Shown here: positions 35,567 to 44,292 of the stretch, one piece after another
Numbering within the stretch: the first letter of the stretch is position 1
Layout of the letters: every line of letters starts with the position of its first letter
Translations under genes and position numbers: made by a program
From: Bog-159 sp963738345
GTDB lineage: Bacteria; Acidobacteriota; Terriglobia; Bryobacterales; Bryobacteraceae
DNA: 64,000 bases
Direction: 5' to 3'
Assembly (NCBI GenBank): GCA_963738345.1
Contig: CAVTWI010000002.1
Span: 3,968,001 to 4,032,000 of the forward strand
The notes under the pieces: model-generated
The model's database searches: none
Told to the model about the DNA's origin: nothing
Seen by the model: the letters and a program-made list of their open reading frames with translations, nothing else

Positions 35567-35572
35567 ATTCTA
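35567..35572 (-). promoter_or_regulatory. -10-like box before the AlgH/YqgE gene
   Basis: TAGAAT five bases before the ATG on the minus strand, with no ribosome site. Fits leaderless transcription. Confidence 0.4.
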
Positions 35573-35659
35573 CGCCCTGCATTCGGTCGCCAAAGGACTG
35601 GAACTCACCTCACACGCTCCGCCCAACTTCACGAGCGGCACAATTGTTACATTTTCTGA

Positions 35660-35689
35660 TTGACTCCGAGGGGTTAACTTCCGCATACT
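35660..35689 (+). promoter_or_regulatory. Sigma-70-type promoter of the small exported protein
   Basis: TTGACT (35660-35665), an 18-base spacer, then CATACT (35684-35689). It leaves a leader of about 70 bases ending in a strong TTAGGAGG ribosome site. Confidence 0.45.
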
Positions 35690-35764
35690 AGCGAATACGG
35701 TAACGGATGCAGCACCACGCAAACCAAATTCCGCTGCCCGAACCTTTAGGAGGATTTCCAAAAA

Positions 35765-36307
35765 ATGCGAAAGTTGAACCTGTCTGTTTTTTCATTGATG
35801 ACTGCCGGCCTCATGGCTATTGCGGTCGTTGCTCCGGTTAAGGCCGCGGATGTCTCGAAGACTGCCCGCGTAATCTCCATGCCCAGCCCCGCTGGCGCAG
35901 CCAAACCCGATACCAGCTACAACGGTTTGGACGCGACCAACGTAACCGTTGGCGTTGAAACCTCCGGCGTGCCCTGCGGCAATTGCGTCGGCGGTGCGGG
36001 TTTCCCCAACATCGGCTTGCCCTGGCCCGTATTCTCGGTCTCGCAAGGCGAGACGCTGACCATCTCGACCTGGTTTGAATCCACCACTTACACCGGGCCG
36101 TGCACCGCGGGTCTCATCGTGAAGCAAGGCAACACCGTAGTCGACTCCGCCACCTACCCCTTCCAGGGCGGTTGCAATGCCGGCTATCTGTATGGCGTGT
36201 TCTTTACCGTTCCCGTCCCGACGACGACTGGCTTCACCACCGTTATCGGCACCGTAACCGGCGGCACCAACAAGACCGGCGCAGACACCTTCATCAACGT
36301 TCAGTAA
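35765..36307 (+). CDS. Exported protein of unknown function with strong expression signals
   Basis: A 180-residue protein with a classical signal peptide (about 1-27, ending PVKAA). The mature part is small-residue and threonine-rich with four cysteines (PCGNC, GPC and GGC), likely two disulfides, and looks like an all-beta secreted domain. A perfect AGGAGG-type ribosome site and a near-consensus promoter suggest high expression. No family recognised; could be a surface or pilus-like subunit, but nothing shows that. Confidence 0.75.
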   Translation: MRKLNLSVFSLMTAGLMAIAVVAPVKAADVSKTARVISMPSPAGAAKPDTSYNGLDATNVTVGVETSGVPCGNCVGGAGFPNIGLPWPVFSVSQGETLTISTWFESTTYTGPCTAGLIVKQGNTVVDSATYPFQGGCNAGYLYGVFFTVPVPTTTGFTTVIGTVTGGTNKTGADTFINVQ

Positions 36308-36321
36308 GCTGCTACTTTCGT

Positions 36322-36352
36322 GAAGGGCTGCCCGCACTCAGGGTGGCCCTTC
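36322..36352. terminator. Bidirectional terminator hairpin
   Basis: GAAGGGC (36322-36328) pairs with GCCCTTC (36346-36352), with an inner CCC/GGG stem. It sits between the convergent exported-protein and ABC-exporter genes. Confidence 0.6.
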
Positions 36353-36381
36353 GCATTCTCCCCCCCGCAATCGGTCCCAGA

Positions 36382-38121
36382 CTAGATCGCTTCCAACTCT
36401 TCTTCCAACATCTGCCGTTGCGATAGCTCTGCGTAGTATCCGCCCGATTCCACAAGTTCCGCATGCGTGCCCTGCTCCACGATGCGCCCTCGCTCCAGCA
36501 CCACAATCCGGTCCGCTTGCCGCACCGTCGATACCCGGTGTGAAATTAAGATCACCGTACGCCCGCGCATGGCGTGCTCAAGGCCTTGTAGAATGCGCTC
36601 TTCCGTCAGCGTATCCACGCTCGACAATGCATCGTCCAGAATCAGGATCCGTGGATTGCGCAGGATCGCCCGTGCGATTGCGGTGCGCTGCTTCTGCCCG
36701 CCCGACAGGGTGATACCGCGTTCCCCCACTACGGTTTCATAACCGTTCGGGAACGACTCGATATCTCCCGCCAGCCCCGCCAGTTCCGCCGCGCGCCGGA
36801 TTTCTTCGTCCGTGGCGCTCTCCACACCGAACGCGATGTTACCCGCAATCGTGGCGCTGAATAAGAACGTCTCTTGCGGAACAAATCCGATCTGCCGCCT
36901 CAATTCCGCCGGCGATAATTCCCGCAAGTCAACGCCGTCCAGAAGTACCGATCCCGCTGTCGGATCCATCAACCGCGGCGCCAAGCTTACCAACGTACTC
37001 TTGCCCGCTCCGGTATGCCCGACCACTGCCACCGTGCTGCCCGCCTCAATCTTCAGACTCACGCCGTCGAGCGCGCGTCCCGATGGATACGCCACCGTCG
37101 CCCCGCGAAATTCAATCTCACCCCGCACCCGCCCCAGCGATACCGGATGCGCCGGCGCCGCGATCGTCGGCCGCTCTTCGAATATCTGGTTGATGCGCTC
37201 AAGCGACGCGCCGCCCCGCTGCATCAGGTTCACCACCCACCCCAGCGCAATCATGGGCCACACCAGAATCCCCATGTAGGTGTTGAACATCACGAAGCTG
37301 CCGAGTGAGATGCGGCCCACCAACACTTGCCCGCCCCCATACCAGAGCACCGCCAGAAAAGTCAGCCCGATCAACGCTTCGAGTAGCGGCTGGAAAACAC
37401 CTGAAATCCGCACCAGCCGGATATTCTCGGCGATGTACGCCCGATTCAGCGTCTCGAACGTGCGTATCTCCGCTTCTTCCTGCACGAACGCGCGCACCAT
37501 CCTGACGCCAGACAAATTCTCCTGCACACGGCTGCTGATATCCGAAAACATTGCCTGGATCCGCTCGAACCGCGCGTGGATGGCGCGCCCGAAAAAGATC
37601 ACCGCCATGCTGACCAGCGGCGCCGGTAGTATGGCGAGCACAGCCAGGCGCCAGTCCACCGTGACCATGATGATGATGGCCAGCAGAAAGGTCAGGCTGG
37701 TCTCCGTCCAATACATGATGCCCGGCCCCAACATCATACGCACCGCATTCAAATCGTTCGTAGCGCGCGCCATGATGTCGCCGGTGCGCACCCGCGCGTA
37801 ATAATCCGGCGAGAGTTCCACCAGGTGCCGGAACAGATCGTTGCGCAGGTCGTACTCTATATCGCGCGAGATGCCGATAATGATCACCCGCATCCAGTAT
37901 TGAAAGAGCCCCTTGAAAGCGGCCAACCCCACCAGCAGCGCGGCATAGCGCAGCAGTTTCGCCAGACCCGCCGCGTGCGACAGCGTGTCCACTCCCGCCC
38001 GGATCACCAGCGGTTGCACCGCGCCCGCCACGTCCTTCAGCACCAGCGCGCCCAACCCCAGCGCCAAGCCGCCGCGATACCGCCATAAATAGCTTCTGAC
38101 CGTGCGCAGCGATTTCCACAT
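36382..38121 (-). CDS. MsbA-type ABC exporter (fused permease and ATPase)
   Basis: A 579-residue half-transporter that should act as a homodimer. Six membrane helices (about 20-300) are followed by the ATPase: Walker A GHTGAGKSTLV near 370, Q-loop VPQETFLFSATI, signature LSGGQKQRTAIARAI, Walker B ILILDDALSSVD and H-loop ISHR. The family exports lipids, drugs or peptides; substrate unknown. Two downstream partners, a YdcF-like and a two-helix protein gene, lie upstream on the same strand with 1-3 base gaps. Confidence 0.9.
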   Translation of the reverse strand: MWKSLRTVRSYLWRYRGGLALGLGALVLKDVAGAVQPLVIRAGVDTLSHAAGLAKLLRYAALLVGLAAFKGLFQYWMRVIIIGISRDIEYDLRNDLFRHLVELSPDYYARVRTGDIMARATNDLNAVRMMLGPGIMYWTETSLTFLLAIIIMVTVDWRLAVLAILPAPLVSMAVIFFGRAIHARFERIQAMFSDISSRVQENLSGVRMVRAFVQEEAEIRTFETLNRAYIAENIRLVRISGVFQPLLEALIGLTFLAVLWYGGGQVLVGRISLGSFVMFNTYMGILVWPMIALGWVVNLMQRGGASLERINQIFEERPTIAAPAHPVSLGRVRGEIEFRGATVAYPSGRALDGVSLKIEAGSTVAVVGHTGAGKSTLVSLAPRLMDPTAGSVLLDGVDLRELSPAELRRQIGFVPQETFLFSATIAGNIAFGVESATDEEIRRAAELAGLAGDIESFPNGYETVVGERGITLSGGQKQRTAIARAILRNPRILILDDALSSVDTLTEERILQGLEHAMRGRTVILISHRVSTVRQADRIVVLERGRIVEQGTHAELVESGGYYAELSQRQMLEEELEAI

Positions 38122-38122
38122 G

Positions 38123-38725
38123 CTAGATTCCGAACGCCCCCGCCACCGTCTTCATCCACTCCACCACAAAAATCTTACGGCCCTCGCGGTTGCGCCACCA
38201 AGCGTCGGGCCGAAAGTACTTGTCATGCGCCGCCACCACCCGCATCACCAAATCCGGCGCCGCAGCGCGGTAAATACGCGCTGCCCGGGCGGTATGATAA
38301 TCGCTGGTCACTAATAGGAACCGGTGTACGCCGCGACGCCGCAGGTCCGCCACCACTACGGCCGCCTCTTCGCGCGTGCTCAGCGCTTCGTTCGGTTCCG
38401 CGATAAACCAGCTTTCCGGATAACCGCGCCCCACCGCAAACGGGATCGCCAGATCGCTCTCGTAATGCCCGTACACCATGTCCGGCCCGCTCACCAGAAC
38501 GTGCGGCACATAGCCTTGCTTCACCAGTTCGCCCGCCCGCACGATGCGGTTGCCATAAAAATCACCGGCCAGCACTACCGCCATGTCCGCCGGCCCAGGC
38601 CCATCGTCCCGCACCAGCATACGGCCGAGCGCAGCCATCCACCAGGTATGCGTGACGGCAGCCAGCGCCAGCACGATGACCACTCCACCAATTATTTTGA
38701 GGGAAAGCGAATAACGGCCTGCCAC
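38123..38725 (-). CDS. YdcF/SanA-family (DUF218) membrane protein
   Basis: A 200-residue protein with one N-terminal helix (about 9-30) and a DUF218 domain: ADMAVVLAGDFYGNRIVRAGEL, LSTREEAAVVVADLRRRG and LLVTSDYHTARAARIYR. Related proteins (SanA, YdcF, ElyC) affect envelope polysaccharide metabolism. One base separates its stop from the ABC exporter start, so they share a transcript. Confidence 0.85.
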   Translation of the reverse strand: MAGRYSLSLKIIGGVVIVLALAAVTHTWWMAALGRMLVRDDGPGPADMAVVLAGDFYGNRIVRAGELVKQGYVPHVLVSGPDMVYGHYESDLAIPFAVGRGYPESWFIAEPNEALSTREEAAVVVADLRRRGVHRFLLVTSDYHTARAARIYRAAAPDLVMRVVAAHDKYFRPDAWWRNREGRKIFVVEWMKTVAGAFGI

Positions 38726-38728
38726 GGA

Positions 38729-39295
38729 CTACTTCTCGTCCGCGGAATTCTTTTGATCCAGATGACCCACAGTCTTCAGCCGCTGGTAAAGACGCTCGAC
38801 CTCCGCCTCGTCTTCCGGCAGCAGCATCCGGTAGCGTGGCGGTGGAATCTGTTTGCGCCCATCTCCGGGCGCCAGCACTTCGCCCCAGAATTGCCGGTAC
38901 GGCACACCGTCGATGAGTGCGTCGCGCGACAGACGCCGTAGATGACGCAGGAGGCTATTGCAGGAATCGAGATCGCCGGGATAGATCAGGATCATGCGCG
39001 AATCGTCGAATAGCGTGACCCGCACGATCAAAGGCGATAGCCAGTTCCCCGGCCTGTCCAAGCGCCGTATGTCCATCCAGGGCACAATGCGCTTGCCCAC
39101 CGCCAGATAACCTTCGTGAATCTCCACCGCGGGCTGAAAAGCCAAGGCCAAGAGCAACAGAGCGCTAAGGACAAATAGGCCCGCCGCGATGTATGCGGTC
39201 GGCCATTCCAATCCCAGCCAAATGGAAAACCCGGCCAGCCCAACGGCTACGATTCCGAACATTAAATAGTGCCGCGCGGGCGTGTAGCGAGTCAT
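38729..39295 (-). CDS. Two-helix membrane protein with PH-like domain
   Basis: A 188-residue protein. Two close membrane helices (about 10-50) precede a soluble beta-rich domain (EIHEGYLAVGKRIVPWMDIRRL and PLIVRVTLFDDSRMILI), which looks like a bacterial PH-like fold. First gene of the transcript with the YdcF-like and ABC exporter genes. Function unknown. Confidence 0.7.
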   Translation of the reverse strand: MTRYTPARHYLMFGIVAVGLAGFSIWLGLEWPTAYIAAGLFVLSALLLLALAFQPAVEIHEGYLAVGKRIVPWMDIRRLDRPGNWLSPLIVRVTLFDDSRMILIYPGDLDSCNSLLRHLRRLSRDALIDGVPYRQFWGEVLAPGDGRKQIPPPRYRMLLPEDEAEVERLYQRLKTVGHLDQKNSADEK

Positions 39296-39416
39296 TTCAA
39301 CCCTGTCACTTATAGCCTACTCCCGCAGCGGACGCCCGTCAATCCGCTCGCAGGAGTTTGTCAAGGCTCAATAGAAATGTCCCTTTCCTTACGTCGATAA
39401 AGCCGTCCCTATTTTT

Positions 39417-39459
39417 CCGGACTGGGTGACGTTTGGCGTGAATCAGCGCACCAGTCCGG
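39417..39459. repeat. Long 9-bp inverted repeat
   Basis: CCGGACTGG (39417-39425) and CCAGTCCGG (39451-39459) are perfect complements around a 25-base loop. It lies in the gap between the membrane-protein gene and the GloVer gene end. No T-tract follows on either strand. Confidence 0.5.
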
Positions 39460-39461
39460 TA

Positions 39462-39480
39462 TCGGGCGCACGGAGCCCGA
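39462..39480. repeat. Second hairpin adjoining the first
   Basis: TCGGGC (39462-39467) pairs with GCCCGA (39475-39480) around GCACGGA, two bases beyond the longer repeat. It may help end the GloVer transcript. Confidence 0.4.
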
Positions 39481-39494
39481 ATTTTGCCAGGCCT

Positions 39495-40847
39495 CTACGG
39501 GACGGTGAAGCTTGCGGTAGTGGTGATCGCGCCCCCCGGCGTGGTGACCGTGATCGGGCCGGTGGTGGCGCCCGCCGGGACGGTGGCCCAGACGTAGTTT
39601 GAACCGCTATTAGACACGGCGGTGGCGGGGATGCCGTTGAATGCGACAGAGGCGGCGAGCAGGTTGTGGCCCCATATCCTCACCTGGGTGCCGGCAGCGC
39701 CGGATTGGGGCGAAAAGTCTTGCGCCCAAGGCCGGGGTTTTGGCAGACCTGCATTGAGGGCGAAGATCATACCTGCACCGGTGATGCCGCCCACCTGGGC
39801 GGTCCCGTAGATGATGCCGTCGCTACCCTGTACCAAGTCGCACTGGCACCCGCCATCGGCAGTCATGTTCTTCATCGCGTACATCAGTGTGTATGCGCCG
39901 GACTTAGTGACGCGAAAGAGTTGGCTGTAACCACCGAAGCCGGGGTTGGCGTAGGTGGCACCGTAGAGGTTGCCGTCGCTGGCTTCGATCAGCGCGGTGG
40001 GGTAGGAGCTGTAATTGTTGGGAAAGGTGTAGAGCAGGGTATATTGGCCGCTCAGGGTTAGCTTGTATATGGTCCCCGTGAGGTTGACGCCGCCACCGGG
40101 GGTTGCCCCATAGAGGTTACCGTCATTCCCCTGCAGGATCGGCATCGGAAAGCCGTTCGCGGAACCGTTCGGCAAATTCCAAAGAGTGGTGGCTAGGCCG
40201 GTCGGGGTGACCTTGTAGACCGAGGCAACGCCCGTCGGGTCCGAGACCGGCGCGGAAACCCCGTAGTAATTCCCGTCTGTCGCGTATATCGCCGGGCCAA
40301 CCAGCTTCACGGTGGTGGGGAACTGGTAGATTTGTGTGACGGAACCCTCTGTGTTGACCTTAATCAGTGAGTACTGGCTGTTGGCGAGTGCTATTCCGGT
40401 GCCGAGTAGATTGCCATCCGGCAGGCTTTGGTCGAGGGAGGCAAGGACCGGCACCGCTGGGTAGACGGTTTTGCCGCCGGCGGCGGACGTAACGGAGAAA
40501 ATGTTGGTCTGGCCGTTGCTGGGCAACTGGCTTGAGTAGAAGCGGTTGTCTGGGCCGCTCATCAGGATCGAATTTAGGCTATATGGAAAGGTAGCCAGAG
40601 TGGTCTTGGCACCCTGGGTGGTCACGGATAGGGCGGCCTCGTTGACGGACCCGGAGACAAATTACAGCAGTCCGGGTGACCCCTCAATGAGCCCGCGGGG
40701 CTGATCGTAGCGGCCCATGTACGTGACCGGGGTGAAGGTGGCCGGACTCGCTGCGCAGAGCGGGCCGGGGACCGCCCAAAGCGCTGGCAGGATCAGTGCC
40801 TCAAGAATGGTAACCCTGATGCCGGACATATCGGTTTTCGTAGTCAT
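39495..40847 (-). pseudogene. Exported GloVer-repeat propeller protein with IPT/TIG domain, in-frame stop
   Basis: A beta-propeller of GloVer-type repeats (pattern DGNLYGATPGG and DGNYYGVSAP, about 40 residues apart), ending in an IPT/TIG domain (GAAGTQVRIWGHNLLAASVAFNG). A signal peptide lies at 40847 onward (ILPALWAVPGPLCAA). Between them, in the same frame, is a TAA at 40662-40664; reading through it joins SPGLL to FVSGS without any shift. A single change from a tyrosine codon explains it. Shorter expression from a GTG at 40625 is possible but would lack a signal. Confidence 0.78.
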
Positions 40848-40889
40848 TATTAATGCCTCATTTACATTTGGAAACAGGGCGGAGCTTAA

Positions 40890-41080
40890 TTACTGCTGCC
40901 AGTTTCCGTTGTAGGCTGTGGTCCCGGCACCGCAGAAGACGAGTACGCCCGACTGCACTGCGCCACTGGAAGTTGTAAGGCTGAAGGTTGGGATGTAAAT
41001 GCTCCCGTTCACTACGGTCGGCAGGTCAAACGTTCCTGCGACGGGGCCGCAGTTGTCAGAGTTTCTCCTCTTGTTTGCTT
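40890..41080 (-). pseudogene. C-terminal remnant of an exported beta-propeller-like gene
   Basis: An open frame of about 65 codons with no start codon, ending at a TAA (40890-40892). It reads FDLPTVVNGSIYIPTFSL and ends TTAYNGNWQQ, matching the C-terminal end style of PQQ-type propeller proteins of Solibacter relatives. A stop lies directly upstream. The rest of the 40848-41139 gap shows nothing else. Confidence 0.5.
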
Positions 41081-41139
41081 GATCCGCGCCTGTTTAACTT
41101 TGAGTGCTCGATGGAGTATACATCCTCTGACTCCTTGCG

Positions 41140-41715
41140 TCAAGGAAACGAAACTTTTGTGTCAACGGCAGGCGTCCTCAGCAGTTGGATTCCGCGCAAA
41201 CCGTAGTGAACACCGCTCCAGATCGTGAGCGCTAGAGTGGGCCACACCACACCTGCCGCCAGCGCCACTAACAGCGGCGAACCGAACGCGTCCCGGCCCA
41301 GAGCGCAAACCGCTGTTAGGATCTGAAAGAAAGTACTGGCCTTACCCCAAACGCTCGGTGGAAACGCACGCAACCGAGTGGTGGCCAGAGCCAGTCCAGC
41401 CGCCACTAAAATTAACACATCGCGTCCAAAAATTACCGCCACCAGCCACCACGGCACGCTCCCGGCCAGCGCCAAAGCCAGGTAAACTCCCGTCAGCAAA
41501 AGTTTGTCGGCGATGGGATCTAGAAACGCCCCGCCGGGCGTTGCCGCACCAAAGTGCCGCGCCAGGTAGCCGTCGATGGCATCAGTAGCTGCGGCGACTG
41601 CAAACAGCGATAACGCCGAAAACGCCCGCCGGTGCACAATCTCCGAAATAATAATGGGGGCCAGCACCACCCTGACAATTGTGAACAGGTTGGGCAGCGT
41701 GAGCCACTTGCGCAT
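41140..41715 (-). CDS. pgsA: CDP-diacylglycerol-glycerol-3-phosphate transferase-like
   Basis: A 191-residue multi-pass membrane enzyme. The CDP-alcohol phosphotransferase motif is complete: DGYLARHFGAATPGGAFLDP followed by IADK (D-G-x2-A-R-x8-G-x3-D-x3-D). N-terminus LTLPNLFTIVRVVLAPI is typical of PgsA, which makes phosphatidylglycerophosphate for anionic phospholipids. A related head-group enzyme cannot be excluded from the motif alone. Confidence 0.88.
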   Translation of the reverse strand: MRKWLTLPNLFTIVRVVLAPIIISEIVHRRAFSALSLFAVAAATDAIDGYLARHFGAATPGGAFLDPIADKLLLTGVYLALALAGSVPWWLVAVIFGRDVLILVAAGLALATTRLRAFPPSVWGKASTFFQILTAVCALGRDAFGSPLLVALAAGVVWPTLALTIWSGVHYGLRGIQLLRTPAVDTKVSFP

Positions 41716-41724
41716 GAACTTGTG

Positions 41725-41730
41725 ATTTTA
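41725..41730 (-). promoter_or_regulatory. -10-like box before pgsA
   Basis: TAAAAT nine bases before the ATG on the minus strand; no ribosome site between. Confidence 0.35.
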
Positions 41731-41748
41731 CCAGCCGCACAGCCAAAG

Positions 41749-43623
41749 CTAATTTGTCAGGCCGCGGAAATCCCAGGTGTAGTTCCAAGTGCTTTCGCCA
41801 CCCCAGCCCAAGCCGGCAGCAGTGAAGGGTTGCGATGGCGCGTGATAGGGAGTTTGAGTGACTATCACTTCCACAGCCCCTTCGGGAATCAAGGTGCAAC
41901 CCTCGTTTACCAAGACCGGGCCGCAGAGGCCGGGATATGCGGCGTAGCCTTCGTAGATCGACACGGCGCCGGTACCCGCATAGGCGGAAGCCAGGCCGCG
42001 AAACGTTCCGTTGACGATGAACTGAACTGTGACAATGCTGCGGTTATCGCCGCCGGTCCAGGTTAACGTATATTGCTGCCCGCAGGGGATGGGCGAAGGG
42101 CTCACGCTCGTTACTACGCATGGAGTCCCGAGTCGCGTGCCCGGCTGGAGGTTGGTAGTCTGGTTCTCGTCAGTGACGGAGATATTCGAGATGGGGGCGG
42201 GGATGTTCGCATTCGCGGTGAATGCGCCAACTTGCTCGCCACCGGTGGCGGCGACTTGGTACTTGCCGCCCCGCAATGCGCCGGCGGTCAGGGTCGCTTC
42301 GTAGGTCAATCTGCCACCCACGTTGAGTCGCGAGAGCGTCACCGGGGTAATACCAGGCCCCGAGAGCGTCAAGGCTCCAGCATCAAGCGTGTTCGGAAGC
42401 GATGCGACGCAGGCTTGCGCTGGTGGCGGGACGAAGGGTCCATACACTGCGCCTTGAATATTAGGAGAGAATACCGGCGGCGGAAAAGGAGAGCCTGTCG
42501 GCGGCTGCGGAAAGCCCAGGCCATCTGTCTGGATGAACTGAGCAGTCACGGCTTCGGCTGCAGTTGTCCCGCCCACGTCGCTGACGGTGCTTTTCCGAAA
42601 GGTGACGATACCTAGCGTGCTTTCGGGAGGGTCCATGCATGCGCCGCCACCGGGTTGGATGCTGACATCAACTAACTGGCTATAGCTCAGAGGTCCACTA
42701 ACAACGGGCACGGGAACCGGAGGAAAAGTGACTTGATCGTTCACCAGCGGCTGGGAAAGGGTAAGCGACAGCGGCACTTTGCAGCCTTGCGGCCATCCTC
42801 TCCATTGGCCCAGTGCATTGGCTTGGTCGATGCCGACTCTGCCGGGCGCGGGTCCAAAATAAGAGAGCGACAGATCCGATACGATGGCCGTCAAGCCGGG
42901 CGAACCGAAATCGACCGAGGAGGCGATATGTGGAGCAAGATTATCGTTTGGGTTGTAGACCGATGGCATGCCCTCCTGGAAATCGGTGAAGTTGGCCGCG
43001 CCCAAGCCAGTCAGGTAAAAAGTCAATCCGACATCCTTTTCAGGATCGAGACTGTTCTGCGGCGTGTTGAGGCTGACGCTGCCATCCGGGTGGACATTGT
43101 ACGCGACTGCTTGTCCGCAGCCCGACGTATCTTGCGAGAAGATGCCCATCTGATTGCCGACCAGAAACTCATGGTTCGGATCTTCCTCAAAGGAAGAGAG
43201 CCCGAGGGGAACCCCATAAGGGGCGCTAGATTGGGTGGTATATTGGCCCTGCACTGACACGAATAAGTCGACCGAAGGAATGAATGGAGAATGGAACACC
43301 GGCGCTCCTACCCCAAATGGAACGACACCGTTGATCTGGGTGGGCGAAGCATAGTTTAACAACGCGAGATATTCGATACCCTCCGAGTTGAACCAAACCG
43401 TGGCGCCGCCCAACGTGGTGGGCAGGGGATAGCCAGTGGCGGTGGCCGTCGAGGTGGCGAGGTTGTGCCCCTTGATGGTTATCAGCATTTGGGGCAAGAT
43501 GGCCGTAACTGACAGGTTGCTGGCCGTGTTCTCGACTGTATCAATTTCCGGCAATTGCGCGAATGCGCGCGGCGCGAAGATCGACAGGAAGGCTCCTGCA
43601 ATTAGTAGAGAGAACGTGCGCAT
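41749..43623 (-). CDS. Exported TIGR03437-domain protein
   Basis: A 624-residue secreted protein. A signal peptide (about 1-22) is followed by a TIGR03437-like domain (about 45-245: LPTTLGGATVWFNSEGIEYLA, YASPTQINGVVPFG and FYLTGLGAANF). The rest is beta-rich with no recognised domain and ends in HAPSQPFTAAGLGWGGE. TIGR03437 is usually C-terminal; here it sits at the N-terminus. The protein has an AGGTGATG ribosome site and an ordinary leader. Function unknown. Confidence 0.75.
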   Translation of the reverse strand: MRTFSLLIAGAFLSIFAPRAFAQLPEIDTVENTASNLSVTAILPQMLITIKGHNLATSTATATGYPLPTTLGGATVWFNSEGIEYLALLNYASPTQINGVVPFGVGAPVFHSPFIPSVDLFVSVQGQYTTQSSAPYGVPLGLSSFEEDPNHEFLVGNQMGIFSQDTSGCGQAVAYNVHPDGSVSLNTPQNSLDPEKDVGLTFYLTGLGAANFTDFQEGMPSVYNPNDNLAPHIASSVDFGSPGLTAIVSDLSLSYFGPAPGRVGIDQANALGQWRGWPQGCKVPLSLTLSQPLVNDQVTFPPVPVPVVSGPLSYSQLVDVSIQPGGGACMDPPESTLGIVTFRKSTVSDVGGTTAAEAVTAQFIQTDGLGFPQPPTGSPFPPPVFSPNIQGAVYGPFVPPPAQACVASLPNTLDAGALTLSGPGITPVTLSRLNVGGRLTYEATLTAGALRGGKYQVAATGGEQVGAFTANANIPAPISNISVTDENQTTNLQPGTRLGTPCVVTSVSPSPIPCGQQYTLTWTGGDNRSIVTVQFIVNGTFRGLASAYAGTGAVSIYEGYAAYPGLCGPVLVNEGCTLIPEGAVEVIVTQTPYHAPSQPFTAAGLGWGGESTWNYTWDFRGLTN

Positions 43624-43770
43624 TTATCATCACCTGCCGAGCATTGTAACCCGGCCCTGGCGTCTTAACTAACAGAAGGGTACTGTGCTTGCTTCGGGGC
43701 GCGTTTTCTTGCCGGGGTTGCCGCTTTGGAATTCTGTTGCTTGGAAAAACAGGCTGGAGACGAAACGAAA

Positions 43771-43793
43771 GGCGCCGCTTCTGGTGCGGCGCC
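43771..43793 (-). terminator. Strong intrinsic terminator after rplK
   Basis: GGCGCCGC (43771-43778) pairs with GCGGCGCC (43786-43793) over a 7-base loop. On the minus strand the stem is followed by TTTCGTTTCGTC, a T-rich tail. It closes the transcript immediately after rplK. Confidence 0.75.
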
Positions 43794-43831
43794 CGTCAAA
43801 AGAGAAGAAAACTGAGCAGAAAATTGAAGGC

Positions 43832-44263
43832 TTACGCGACTACGTCAACGCCCATGCTGCGGGCCGTGCCGCGGACCGAATTCATAGCAGCTTCCACAGT
43901 GAAGCAGTTCAAATCCGGCATCTTAATCTTGGCGATCTCCTGCACCTGAGCTTCGGTGATCACGCCGACCTTGGTCTTATGCGGCTCGGCGGAGCCCTTC
44001 GCCAAATTCACGGCGCGCTTGATCAGCACCGGGACCGGCGGCGTCTTGGTGATGAAGGTGAACGAGCGGTCGGAGAAGATCGTGATCACCACCGGGATGA
44101 TCAGGCCTTCCTGGTCTTTCGCGGACGTCTTGGCGTTGAACGCCTTGCAGAAATCCATGATGTTGACGCCCTGCGGGCCGAGCGCCGTGCCCACGGGGGG
44201 CGCCGGAGTCGCCTTGCCGGCGGGGATCTGCAGTTTTACGGAACCGGTAACTTTCTTTGCCAT
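43832..44263 (-). CDS. rplK: 50S ribosomal protein L11
   Basis: A 143-residue ribosomal protein of the GTPase-associated centre. KLQIPAGKATPAPPVGTALGPQGVNIMDFCKAFNA is the L11 hallmark; the C-terminal domain ends VRGTARSMGVDVV. Normal length. It is the last gene of the transcript; rplA, rplJ, rplL and rpoBC do not follow as they do in most bacteria. Confidence 0.97.
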   Translation of the reverse strand: MAKKVTGSVKLQIPAGKATPAPPVGTALGPQGVNIMDFCKAFNAKTSAKDQEGLIIPVVITIFSDRSFTFITKTPPVPVLIKRAVNLAKGSAEPHKTKVGVITEAQVQEIAKIKMPDLNCFTVEAAMNSVRGTARSMGVDVVA

Positions 44264-44292
44264 CTGAGAATCCTTCGATCGTTAAATCTTGC

